From an uncultured Verrucomicrobiota bacterium (GTDB taxonomy: Bacteria > Verrucomicrobiota > Verrucomicrobiia > Limisphaerales > UBA9464): a stretch of 10,759 nucleotides of DNA. Below, one piece after another: positions 1 through 6,612 of the stretch; positions within the stretch are counted from its first letter, which is position 1; every line of letters begins with the position of its first letter. A program made the position numbers and the translations under genes. The stretch lies in assembly GCA_903930165.1 (NCBI GenBank), contig CAIYXO010000824.1:1-10759 (forward strand), in the 5' to 3' direction. Below the pieces are notes generated by a model, which saw only the letters and a program-made list of their open reading frames with translations, searched no databases and was not told the origin of the DNA.

Positions 1-2
1 CC

Positions 3-1385
3 GACGGCCATGTCCGTCGGCTGGAGCGGAACACGGCGGAAGGGGACGCCTGGCCGAACCGAATCTCGGAGTTGGGCGTGTTCAGCGATCTGCCGACGCG
101 GACTCCGAATCCGGGTCTGGTGGCCTACGAGGTCAATTCGCCGTTCTGGTCCGATGAAGCCGAGAAATTTCGGTGGTTCGGCCTGCCGGGACTCCAGTCG
201 CGCATCGGATTCCAACGCGACGAACCGTGGTCGTTCCCCGTCGGAACGGTATGGGTCAAGCACTTCAATCGTCCCGATCGGAAGCCCCCCCTGCCTCCCC
301 TCCCGTTGGAAACCCGGGTCCTGGTGATGACCACCAACGGCGTCAGCGGGGCTTCCTACCGTTGGCGGGAAGACGGCCTCGAGGCCGACCTCGTTCCCTC
401 GACCGGCGCCTTTGGAACCTATTTCTCCTTCTACTACGACGAACTCGGAACCCAGAGCATCGTCGCGCGGTCCTGGAGGTTTCCCGCCCGGCAGGAGTGT
501 CTCAGTTGCCATACCCGCTCCATCGGCGGCCCTGCCGGATTCAACACCGCGCAGTTGAACAGGAAGGTCCGGGACGGGAGCCGGTTGATTTCCCAGATCG
601 ATCTCTGGGCCGAGGCCGGATACTTCGAGCCGCATCCCGAGGTTTCCGATGTTCAACCGGTGGAGGTGGCGATCGATGACATGACGGCGCCCATCGAGCG
701 ACGGGTCCGGTCCTATCTCGCATCGAACTGCTCCCAGTGCCATCGCCCGGGAGGCGTCCTCAGGGCGCAATGGGATGCCCGGTCCTCGATCCCGCTCGAC
801 GCCATGGGACTGATCGGAGTGACCGAATCCGTGCCGATCGGCAATGTGGCCTCGAAGTTGATCACACCCGGCGACCTCTCCCGGTCCATGCTTTTCAAGC
901 GGATCGCAGAGCCCGGCGTCGCCCACATGCCTCCGCTCGGTTCGTATCTTCTCAACACCAATGCGATCGGCCTTCTGGCCGCCTGGATCACCAACGACCT
1001 GCCAAACCGGGTGACCTTCGACGTCTGGGCGACCGAACGGTTTCCCGGGTCGGAACCGGGTTTCCGTTCCAGGAGCTCGGACCCCGATTCCGATGGGTTG
1101 TCCAACTTCGAGGAATACCTGCTTGGGGAGGATCCGCTGGATCCGGTCCGACGCTGGTCTGTGAGGATCCGCAACGATTCGGACGGCTACCGCCTGAGTT
1201 TTCCCAGGAAGGCCGGTCGGAAGTTCGAAGTCGAATGGAACGCCCGGCTGGATGCCCCGGGCTCGTGGTCCCGCCTCGAGCATGTCGCCAACGATCCCCG
1301 TACGGCCGCAGCAGATGGGGAGGCGGTGATCCCGATCCCGGCCGATGCGGACCGTTTCTACCGTGTCCGGATCTCGGAGGAATGA
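3..1385 (+). CDS. Diheme c-type cytochrome module, TIGR03806-like (5'-partial)
   Basis: The reading frame is open to the left edge, so the gene starts outside the window and only its last 460 codons are visible. The TTG at 72 is internal: upstream residues (…DGHVRRLE…WPNRISELGVFSDL) continue the family pattern and resemble the last blade of a glucose/sorbosone-dehydrogenase propeller joined to a TIGR03806-type domain. Two haem-c motifs are visible, CLSCH (498-512, visible residues 166-170) and CSQCH (729-743, residues 243-247), with a likely distal Met in HMPPLG (Met at 927-929). Residues ~360-381 form a DxDxDGLSNxEE calcium-binding-like segment. The last ~80 residues resemble the beta-rich C-terminal segment (ending FYRVRI) common in secreted verrucomicrobial proteins. 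The likely role is periplasmic electron transfer from a PQQ- or sugar-dehydrogenase-type module; the substrate is unknown and the dehydrogenase half is inferred, not seen. Its stop lies 10 nt from the stop of the convergent next gene. Confidence 0.8.
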   Translation, partial: DGHVRRLERNTAEGDAWPNRISELGVFSDLPTRTPNPGLVAYEVNSPFWSDEAEKFRWFGLPGLQSRIGFQRDEPWSFPVGTVWVKHFNRPDRKPPLPPLPLETRVLVMTTNGVSGASYRWREDGLEADLVPSTGAFGTYFSFYYDELGTQSIVARSWRFPARQECLSCHTRSIGGPAGFNTAQLNRKVRDGSRLISQIDLWAEAGYFEPHPEVSDVQPVEVAIDDMTAPIERRVRSYLASNCSQCHRPGGVLRAQWDARSSIPLDAMGLIGVTESVPIGNVASKLITPGDLSRSMLFKRIAEPGVAHMPPLGSYLLNTNAIGLLAAWITNDLPNRVTFDVWATERFPGSEPGFRSRSSDPDSDGLSNFEEYLLGEDPLDPVRRWSVRIRNDSDGYRLSFPRKAGRKFEVEWNARLDAPGSWSRLEHVANDPRTAAADGEAVIPIPADADRFYRVRISEE

Positions 1386-1395
1386 TCCGAGCCGC

Positions 1396-2988
1396 TCAAC
1401 GCACGGCGGCGACCCTCGTTTCCAGACCCAGCCGGTAGCAAACCGCCTCCCGGTCGTTCCGGGCCAGGAGGAGGTCTCCCGCCAAGGCGATCGGGTTCCA
1501 GGTCTTGCGGTCGAAGACCCGGATCCGCTCACGCTCGTTGGGGCCGGTCGCGTCCGGTTCCAGCATGACGAGTTCCCCTTCCTCCGACATCTGGATCAGC
1601 AACCCGCCGATCCAGACTCCCTGCCCGTGCCCATAGCGTCCTTCCTTCCACTTCTGTGAACCGTCGGCGAGATCGATGGCGGCCAGGATTCCGTCGTCGA
1701 GTCCGACGACCAGCGTCCCGATGCGGATCGGATTCGAGAACTTCGCCTTCAGGCGCTTCGAGCTCCAGACGTTGGAGACCTGGAGCGTGCCGCCGGAGTC
1801 GCGGACGACTTCCAGCAACTCGGATCCGACCGCATAGCCGCCGGAGACCAGCAGGCGGCTTCCGGGGACCTCGACGGGGTTCGCCACCAGCGGAAAGCCC
1901 GTGCCCCAGGGCCGCGACCAGAGGACCTTTGCGGAGATCGGATCATGGGCGGTGACGGCACGGCCGTTGAGCACCACCACCTGGGGTGTCCCGGCCAGGG
2001 TCATCCAGGCAGGCGAGGCGTAGTTCGCCGATCCGTCGCCGCCGCTGGCGAGCAGCCGTCCTGTCGCGGCGTCGAAGACCAGCAGCGATTTGCCTTCGCG
2101 GCCGCCGGCCAGTGCGTAGACGCGGTTGCTGACGACCAATGGAGAGCCCGAGATCCCCCATTCCGGGAGTCCGGCTTCGGCGAAGGCCAGGATGTTCGTT
2201 CCCCAAAGAAGGCGTCCGGTCTCCAACTCCAACGCCTGTAGCCAACCTGTGGCGCCCTGCGTTAAGACGCGTCCGTCCACGATTGTGGGTGTGGAGCGGG
2301 GACCTTCTCCGCCGAGCGGCGTGAAGTAGCGGGCCTCGTTGGTGGCGGACCAGACGTCGCGTCCCGTGATCACGTCGCGTGCGACCACCTGTTCGGTGGT
2401 CCCGTGCTGCTCCAGCGTGATCGCCATCCGTCCCGCAACGGCGAAGCCGGACCAACCCGCGCCAACCGGAACACGCCACAGTTCCACCGGGGCATTGCTT
2501 CCGGAGCCGATGCGCGGCCGTGAGCCGGAGAGAATGCCGTTCCTTGCCGGACCAAGGAATTGCGGGTAGTCGCCCCGAAGAGAGGCGGTTCCGGAAGACG
2601 ACTCGCTTCCCAGTACCTTGCGGGTCGACCGCCATTTCCATTCCAACGTGGGAATGAGATCCCCGGTGAAGCCGCCGATCCGCAGGGTGAGCCCCGCGAA
2701 GACCCCCAAACCCACCAAGGCGACGAGCGGATAGAGACGCAGTCGAAGGGCGGCCCGGGAAAAGAAGAGCCACCAGAGCAACAGCAGGACCCCAGCGATC
2801 GTACCGATGGTCAGGGAGATGAACCGGACGCCGGTCGAAATCGGGACCGCGATCAGCTCTTTGCGCTGAAACGGCCACTCCGTCCACGATTGGACAAAGC
2901 CGATCGCGATCGCCGCGAGGACGAGGATCGCCATCGCCGGCCATTTTCGGATGGAGTGGCGGGCTGCCGGAAGGGGGGATTCGCTCAT
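1396..2988 (-). CDS. Membrane-anchored PQQ-like beta-propeller repeat protein
   Basis: 530 residues starting at ATG 2988. A weak GGAAGG lies about 12 nt upstream. Three hydrophobic helices occupy residues ~17-35, ~57-76 and ~86-102. The Arg-rich loop 77-85 suggests both it and the N-terminus are cytoplasmic and the large C-terminal domain periplasmic. From ~140 the protein reads DYPQFLGPARNG, the usual entry into PQQ-binding-like (BamB/quinoprotein) propellers of Verrucomicrobiota and Planctomycetota. Blade-like repeats follow, each with a [DE]xxTGRxxW-type turn: DVITGRDVW, ELETGRLLW, DAATGRLLA, DPISAKVLW and DLADGSQKW. Such proteins are usually annotated only as PQQ-binding-like repeat proteins. 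No haem motif is present, and I cannot tell whether it binds PQQ or is a scaffold. It is convergent with the cytochrome gene and divergent from the pseudopilin gene, and appears monocistronic. Family is well supported; function is unknown. Confidence 0.85.
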   Translation of the reverse strand: MSESPLPAARHSIRKWPAMAILVLAAIAIGFVQSWTEWPFQRKELIAVPISTGVRFISLTIGTIAGVLLLLWWLFFSRAALRLRLYPLVALVGLGVFAGLTLRIGGFTGDLIPTLEWKWRSTRKVLGSESSSGTASLRGDYPQFLGPARNGILSGSRPRIGSGSNAPVELWRVPVGAGWSGFAVAGRMAITLEQHGTTEQVVARDVITGRDVWSATNEARYFTPLGGEGPRSTPTIVDGRVLTQGATGWLQALELETGRLLWGTNILAFAEAGLPEWGISGSPLVVSNRVYALAGGREGKSLLVFDAATGRLLASGGDGSANYASPAWMTLAGTPQVVVLNGRAVTAHDPISAKVLWSRPWGTGFPLVANPVEVPGSRLLVSGGYAVGSELLEVVRDSGGTLQVSNVWSSKRLKAKFSNPIRIGTLVVGLDDGILAAIDLADGSQKWKEGRYGHGQGVWIGGLLIQMSEEGELVMLEPDATGPNERERIRVFDRKTWNPIALAGDLLLARNDREAVCYRLGLETRVAAVR

Positions 2989-3128
2989 CGACTCTTGGAT
3001 CCTTCCGGAATCCTGCCGTTCGGCAAGCGTCGCCGGCGTGACAAGACGTTGTCCGGTAGGGCCAACCCGTGGCCGATGTTTCGCGGGGCTGTGATTGGCC
3101 TCCTGATTGCTCCGGGTGTCTCGATTTG

Positions 3129-3148
3129 GTCCGGCCGAGTGGTCGGAC
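3129..3148 (+). other. Hairpin with GAGT loop, first of a cluster
   Basis: GTCCGGCC (3129-3136) pairs with GGTCGGAC (3141-3148) around a 4-nt GAGT loop: eight pairs including one G-T (G-U in RNA). It ends one base before the larger hairpin at 3150, so the two could stack. There is no T-run downstream, and it lies between divergent genes, so a terminator role is not expected. A leader RNA or small RNA structure is possible. The strand is a guess, since only the G-U pair favours the plus strand. Confidence 0.4.
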
Positions 3149-3149
3149 G

Positions 3150-3194
3150 GGCGGGCTTGGGCGGTGTAAACCGTGTGTCACCCCCAAGCCCGCC
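3150..3194 (+). other. Large GC-rich hairpin upstream of the pseudopilin gene
   Basis: A perfect 12-bp inverted repeat, GGCGGGCTTGGG at 3150-3161 and CCCAAGCCCGCC at 3183-3194, extends inward by GGTG/CACC (3163-3166/3179-3182) after a single bulged C at 3162. This leaves a 12-nt apical loop. It is the strongest inverted repeat in this intergenic region. It starts 140 nt upstream of the pseudopilin ATG in the divergent gap and has no following T-tract. Possible roles are a regulatory leader, an RNA-stability element, a small RNA or a DNA-binding site; the sequence does not distinguish these. Confidence 0.5.
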
Positions 3195-3268
3195 TTCACA
3201 TTTTCCGGCAAGCCCAAGGCCGGTTTCGCGGGTTCAGGGCGCCGATTCCGGTGCTTTCCCGTCTTTGC

Positions 3269-3292
3269 GCTGGATCGTTTCTTCGCTCCAGC
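3269..3292 (+). other. Hairpin just upstream of the pseudopilin start
   Basis: GCTGGA (3269-3274) pairs with TCCAGC (3287-3292). After one mismatch two further pairs form (CG/CG) below a TTTCTT loop. It ends 42 nt before the ATG at 3335. It belongs to the same cluster as the hairpins at 3129-3223. The pairing is modest and could be chance in GC-rich sequence. Confidence 0.3.
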
Positions 3293-3334
3293 CTACACCG
3301 GAGCGGTCCCCCAAACGGTCGGCCGCTGTCCCGT

Positions 3335-4105
3335 ATGAAGCCTCGTCATCCCCTTTCCCCCCGTGGCGCGTTCACGCTCATCGAGCTGCTCGTGGTCATT
3401 GCCATCATCGCCATCCTCGCGGGCATGCTTCTGCCGGCCCTCGCCAACGCCAAGTCGAAGGCCACCGGCCTCAAGTGCCTGAGCAACCTCAAGCAGATGC
3501 AGTTGGCGTGGCAGATGTACCCGATGGACAACCAGGACAAGATCGTCCTGAACTTCCTCGGCACCACCAACGCATGGATCGGCGGCAGCGTCTCCTCGAT
3601 GCCTGGCGCGACCAACCAGCTCGACATCCGTAACGGCAAGCTCTTCCCCTACAACACCAGTACCGAGATCTACCGGTGTCCCTCGGATGCCCTCGGCTTC
3701 AAGGTCGCCGGCCGCCCCGTCCTCAGGGTCCGGAGCTATTCGATCAACGGCCAGATCGGCGGCGATCCGAGCATCACCTTCGTCAACCCAAGCGCCGGGC
3801 CGAAGTCGAAGCTGGACCAGATCACCCGCCCCGATCCGTCCAACGCGATGGTTTTCGTGGACGAGGACGCGGACAGCATCGATGACGGCTACTTCGCCGT
3901 GCAGGCCGCGCCGCCCCGTTGGACCTGGCAGAACACCGCGGCGAGCCGTCACGGCAACGGCGGCGTGCTCTCCTTCGCCGACGGACATGCGGAACAGTGG
4001 CGCTGGGTCGAACCCGACACCCGCAAGCTGAAGGGGTTGGACAAGCCCGCGAAGGTCGGCCATCGGGACCTCGCCCGCTTCCATCGCGCCACCTACGAGC
4101 CCTGA
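3335..4105 (+). CDS. Pseudopilin, prepilin-type N-terminus with H-X9-DG domain
   Basis: 256 residues. ATG 3335 is chosen because it gives a short basic leader (MKPRHPLSPRGA) directly before FTLIELLVV; the frame is open back to 3173, but that would add an implausible 54-residue leader. The class III signal has a likely prepilin-peptidase cut between Ala12 and Phe13, placing Glu17 at position +5 of the mature protein. The hydrophobic assembly helix spans ~13-35. It is followed by KSKATGLKCLSNLKQMQLAW, a conserved feature of this family. The C-terminal motif is His206-X9-Asp216-Gly217 (HGNGGVLSFADG), the H-X9-DG signature (TIGR04294). These are periplasmic or envelope proteins of a type II secretion/type IV pilus-like apparatus, abundant in Planctomycetota and Verrucomicrobiota and of unknown individual role. 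No secretion or pilus genes are adjacent. Codons end almost uniformly in C or G, suggesting strong expression. No Shine-Dalgarno is evident. A hairpin follows the stop codon. Confidence 0.92.
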   Translation: MKPRHPLSPRGAFTLIELLVVIAIIAILAGMLLPALANAKSKATGLKCLSNLKQMQLAWQMYPMDNQDKIVLNFLGTTNAWIGGSVSSMPGATNQLDIRNGKLFPYNTSTEIYRCPSDALGFKVAGRPVLRVRSYSINGQIGGDPSITFVNPSAGPKSKLDQITRPDPSNAMVFVDEDADSIDDGYFAVQAAPPRWTWQNTAASRHGNGGVLSFADGHAEQWRWVEPDTRKLKGLDKPAKVGHRDLARFHRATYEP

Positions 4106-4140
4106 ACCCGGCTGGGTCCAGCGGAGAGGCTTCTCTCCGC
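4106..4140 (+). terminator. Hairpin(s) after the pseudopilin stop, possible terminator
   Basis: Directly after the pseudopilin stop, ACCC/GGGT (4106-4109/4114-4117) can form a small stem. A perfect 8-bp stem follows: GCGGAGAG (4121-4128) and CTCTCCGC (4133-4140) around GCTT. There is no T-run behind it, so intrinsic termination is uncertain. It may instead stabilise the upstream mRNA 3' end or be part of the 80-nt spacer before the epimerase ATG at 4186. It suggests the two plus-strand genes are not simply co-transcribed at equal levels. Confidence 0.45.
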
Positions 4141-4185
4141 GGTTGAATCCCGCACCGTACTCAACAACCCTTTCCCGCAACCACC

Positions 4186-5040
4186 ATGAGATTCGGCATC
4201 AACACCTTCCTGTTCACCTCCCCGTTCACGACGGAATCGGTCAAGCTGTTCCCCAAGTTCAAGAAGTGGGGCTTCGAGTCGATCGAGATCCCCGTCGAGG
4301 CCCCGGAACACATCGACCCGGTCAAGGTGAAGGCCGCCGCCGACAAGAACGGCCTCGTCATCGGCAGCATCTGCGCCGCGATGGGTCCCGGCCGCGACTT
4401 CCGGGGCACCCCTGAGGAGCAGAAGACCGCCACCGACTACATCACCGCCCTCATCGACCAGGCGGTCGTCCTCGGCTGCCCCTCGATCATCGGACCGATC
4501 TACTCGGTGGTCGGCCGCATCGGTTCCCACACCGATGCCGAGCGCAAGCAGCAGTTCGCCGAGGTGGTGAAGCATCTCAAGCCGCTCGCGAAGTATGCCG
4601 AGTCGAAGGGCGTCACCCTTTGCATCGAACCGTTGAACCGCTTCGAGACCGACTTCCTCAACACCACCGACCAGGGCCTCAAGCTGGTCAAGGCGATCAA
4701 GTCCAAGGCCGTGAAGCTCCACCTCGACACGTTCCACATGAACATCGAGGAAAAGAACCAGGGCGAGGCCATCCGCAAGGCCGGCCCCTATCTCGCCCAT
4801 TTCCACGCCTGCGGCACCGACCGCGGAACCCCGGGCAACGACTCGCTCGACTGGAAGCCCATCGTCGCCGCCCTCAAGTCCATCGGATACAAGGGTGACG
4901 TCGTCATCGAGAGCTTCACCACCGACGTGAAGGTGATCGCCCGCGCCGCCGCCATCTGGCGCCGGATGGAACCCACCCGCGACGAAATCGCGGTCAAGGG
5001 CCTCGAGAATCTCCGCCGCTTCTTCGGCAAGAAGAAGTAG
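4186..5040 (+). CDS. Sugar phosphate isomerase/epimerase, D-psicose/D-tagatose 3-epimerase-like
   Basis: 284 residues, the usual length for this TIM-barrel (AP-endonuclease family 2) enzyme family. ATG 4186 begins the first barrel strand (MRFGINTFLF) directly. The residues that bind the divalent metal in D-psicose/D-tagatose 3-epimerases are visible in order: Glu148 (TLCIEPLNRFE), Asp181 (LDTFHMNIEE), His207 (AHFHACG) and Glu242 (VIESF). Substrate-contact equivalents also appear present: Glu154, His184 and Arg213. Known members epimerise ketohexoses or related ketoses at C3 in the cytoplasm; the exact sugar here cannot be read from sequence. The segment after His207 (ACGTDRGTPGND) departs somewhat from the GESNRRxPG of characterised enzymes, so specificity may differ. 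Codons end overwhelmingly in C or G and Lys is almost always AAG, suggesting high expression. No Shine-Dalgarno is seen; an 80-nt spacer with hairpins separates it from the pseudopilin gene. Two tandem hairpins follow. Confidence 0.9.
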   Translation: MRFGINTFLFTSPFTTESVKLFPKFKKWGFESIEIPVEAPEHIDPVKVKAAADKNGLVIGSICAAMGPGRDFRGTPEEQKTATDYITALIDQAVVLGCPSIIGPIYSVVGRIGSHTDAERKQQFAEVVKHLKPLAKYAESKGVTLCIEPLNRFETDFLNTTDQGLKLVKAIKSKAVKLHLDTFHMNIEEKNQGEAIRKAGPYLAHFHACGTDRGTPGNDSLDWKPIVAALKSIGYKGDVVIESFTTDVKVIARAAAIWRRMEPTRDEIAVKGLENLRRFFGKKK

Positions 5041-5047
5041 TCCGACC

Positions 5048-5067
5048 CGGGACCGGCAACGGTCCCG
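5048..5067 (+). other. GCAA-capped hairpin after the epimerase gene
   Basis: CGGGACCG (5048-5055) and CGGTCCCG (5060-5067) form a perfect 8-bp stem closed by GCAA, a GNRA tetraloop. It starts 8 nt after the epimerase stop and 14 nt before the larger terminator hairpin. It may protect the mRNA 3' end or act with the terminator. Confidence 0.5.
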
Positions 5068-5080
5068 TTCTCCGGCAATT

Positions 5081-5121
5081 CCAAGGGCGGCGCGACTCCG
5101 GTTGCGCCGCCCTTGGCCTTT
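5081..5121 (+). terminator. Strong intrinsic terminator for the epimerase gene
   Basis: The arms 5081-5096 and 5101-5116 form a 16-bp stem with a single G-U pair, capped by TCCG closed by a C-G pair (the UNCG tetraloop pattern). It is followed by CCTTTT at 5117-5122. It lies between convergent genes: the epimerase ends at 5040, and the PPC gene's stop codon (5122-5124) overlaps the end of the T-tract. On the minus strand no comparable T-run follows, so it is probably mainly a plus-strand terminator, though the symmetric stem could act on both. Confidence 0.8.
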
Positions 5122-6612
5122 TCATGGGTCGCGCTTCCCGACCACGCCGAGATTCAGGATGCCGTCCCAGCCTTCCGGGGGATGCAGCCTCCCCGGCCAG
5201 GTCTTTGAAAGGGCGGTCCGGGTTCGGACCGTCTCGCGGACTTCGTTCCCTTCGGTCTTCCCCTCCGCCACCAGTCGGAAAGCCACGCGGCTCCCAGGCG
5301 TCACGTCTTCCGCGGCCTTCACGGTCGCCCTTCCTTCCTTGGACTTCGCCGCAAGGGTCGTCGGCTCCATTCTGACTCCCTCCGGCAGCCCTTCCGCCCG
5401 CACCACGATCTCTCCGTCGAAGTCCTTCCGGGAAACGCGCAGCGGGAACTCCGCCGTGCCTCCGGGACGGATCTCCAGGGTCTGCTTCTCGGCTTGGATC
5501 CCGAAGCCGCCCCGCCCGGGTCGCCAGTGCAGCTGGAACCGATGCTCCGGGGACCCGCCGCCGGTCAACTCGCGGACGCACAGCCGGTGCGGCCCCCCGC
5601 TAGCGAAGGTGAATCCGAAGGCTCCGTCGTCCTCTTGCGACGGATCCATCCCCGCCAGCCGCCGGCCGTCTCCGTCTTCGATCCACACTTCCGCATCCCC
5701 GGGGGAACCCAGTCGTCGCATCCTCAGCTCCATCCACCGGCTCGCTCCCTTCGCGCCTTCCATCGGAAACCGCAGGACTTCCCCCGGCGTCGACAGCACT
5801 CCCTCCAAGGAACCGGTCGGCGTCTTGACGGCCTGCAGTCCTTGGGGTTTGGCGGGCCGGGTCTTCCGTTGCCGCAGCTCGGGGTTCCTGGACTTCGCCC
5901 TCTTGGCCCCGATCGAGATCTCCAGATGCACCCAATGATCCTTGCCGCCGGCATGCAGGGAGTCGCGGAGCAGCAGGACGTGCCGGCCGCCGTCGCGGAT
6001 GTCCCAGCTCCCGCGTGCGTCGCGCCCCAGTCCCGGGGTGTCGTCCACGCTTCCCAGACTGCGTCCCCGCGGATCGATCAGTTCGAGGAACGGATCGAAT
6101 CCCGATCCCAGCCGTCTCGCAAAGGCCTCCACGTCCAGCCGGATCCCGCGGTCCAGTTCCACTTCGATGCGGCGGGTCGTCGCCGGTGGCAGGATCAGGT
6201 CCAACGCCGTCGTTCCCACGATCCGGCCCCCCCGCCCGGAGTCGATCTCGTCTGAGAGCTTCCGGTCCACCGGCACCGATCCGATGCGCACGAGCGCCAG
6301 TTGGGAAATGCCGCCGATCCCGTGGAACTGGACCAGGCCGATGCCCGGAGGGACCTCGCCGTCTGTCCGGAGCGGAAAGACCAGACGGTCTCCTCGCAGG
6401 ACCGCCGGCCCGCTGATCGCGGGGAAGCTGGTCCAAACAAGGGCACCCTCGGAAGCCACGGCCGCGGGGATCGAGATCTCCTGCGGTCCGGTGGTGAGTC
6501 CCCGCGGTCGCATGCCGTTCGCCGGGAAGGGATCCGCGGCCAGCGCCATGGAAACCGTCGGCACCCATCCTACGAGGAACCGTACGAGGAACCGCAGGAG
6601 TCCCGCGATCAT
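5122..6612 (-). CDS. Exported protein with PPC (pre-peptidase C-terminal) domains
   Basis: 496 residues. ATG 6612 overlaps the stop of the DUF1501 gene (ATGA, 6609-6612), implying translational coupling. The N-terminus is a signal peptide: basic/hydrophobic residues 1-22, then ALA-AD with a likely cut after Ala25 or Ala26. Residues ~145-233 show a PPC-domain pattern (VEAFARRLGSGFDPFLELID…SVDDTPGLGRDARG). A second, more divergent PPC-like unit covers ~268-363 (ELRMRRLGS…DAEVWIEDGDG). The C-terminal ~368-455 region looks like an Ig-like beta domain (LEIRPGGTAEFPLRV…EGLPEGVRMEPTTL). No catalytic motif is evident, so it is probably a periplasmic or surface binding partner. Genes of this kind commonly sit beside DUF1501 and DUF1549/DUF1553 genes in Planctomycetota and Verrucomicrobiota; the last pair is absent here. 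The signal peptide contains a duplicated RFLV from a 12-bp tandem repeat. Confidence 0.85.
   Translation of the reverse strand: MIAGLLRFLVRFLVGWVPTVSMALAADPFPANGMRPRGLTTGPQEISIPAAVASEGALVWTSFPAISGPAVLRGDRLVFPLRTDGEVPPGIGLVQFHGIGGISQLALVRIGSVPVDRKLSDEIDSGRGGRIVGTTALDLILPPATTRRIEVELDRGIRLDVEAFARRLGSGFDPFLELIDPRGRSLGSVDDTPGLGRDARGSWDIRDGGRHVLLLRDSLHAGGKDHWVHLEISIGAKRAKSRNPELRQRKTRPAKPQGLQAVKTPTGSLEGVLSTPGEVLRFPMEGAKGASRWMELRMRRLGSPGDAEVWIEDGDGRRLAGMDPSQEDDGAFGFTFASGGPHRLCVRELTGGGSPEHRFQLHWRPGRGGFGIQAEKQTLEIRPGGTAEFPLRVSRKDFDGEIVVRAEGLPEGVRMEPTTLAAKSKEGRATVKAAEDVTPGSRVAFRLVAEGKTEGNEVRETVRTRTALSKTWPGRLHPPEGWDGILNLGVVGKRDP
6571..6594. repeat. 12-bp perfect tandem duplication inside the PPC protein signal peptide
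   Basis: TACGAGGAACCG occurs twice in succession (6571-6582, 6583-6594). On the coding (minus) strand it encodes a doubled RFLV unit at residues 7-14, lengthening the hydrophobic signal core by four residues without shifting frame. It looks like a recent slippage event. Confidence 0.85.

Larger units (their letters stand above)
2989..3334. other. Divergent intergenic region with several adjacent hairpins
   Basis: This 346-nt stretch separates the starts of the propeller gene (-) and the pseudopilin gene (+). I find no convincing gene in it. Short frames exist, but third-position G/C is clearly lower than in the real genes and the translations match nothing I know. I could not find a convincing -35/-10 pair on either strand. 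Four inverted repeats follow one another between 3129 and 3292; three of them are listed separately, and the fourth is CCGGC/GCCGG at 3205-3209/3219-3223 around a 9-nt loop. The region should hold promoters for both genes and possibly a structured leader or small RNA. Confidence 0.6.

Noticed and set aside
3013..3024. Small inverted repeat TGCCGTTCGGCA downstream of the propeller start
   Set aside because: Only four to five pairs with a minimal loop, easily chance in GC-rich DNA, and not part of the hairpin cluster.
1943..3217. 424-aa minus-strand frame overlapping the propeller gene
   Set aside because: It is a frame-shifted shadow of the propeller gene, rich in Arg, Pro, Gly and His without domain character, while the 1396-2988 frame shows clear TM helices and propeller repeats.
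3173..3334. Upstream in-frame extension of the pseudopilin
   Set aside because: It would add 54 residues before a prepilin leader that is normally short and basic; ATG 3335 gives the expected arrangement.
3069..3338. 89-aa Cys-rich frame (GTG start) whose TGA overlaps the pseudopilin ATG as ATGA
   Set aside because: The overlap looks like coupling, but third-position G/C is low compared with neighbours, the frame crosses the hairpin cluster, and the translation resembles nothing known. Conservation in relatives would be needed to revive it.
3293..4180. 295-aa minus-strand frame opposite the pseudopilin gene
   Set aside because: The pseudopilin on the plus strand has both signature motifs. 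The antisense product is a Gly/Val/Asp-rich shadow without recognisable features.
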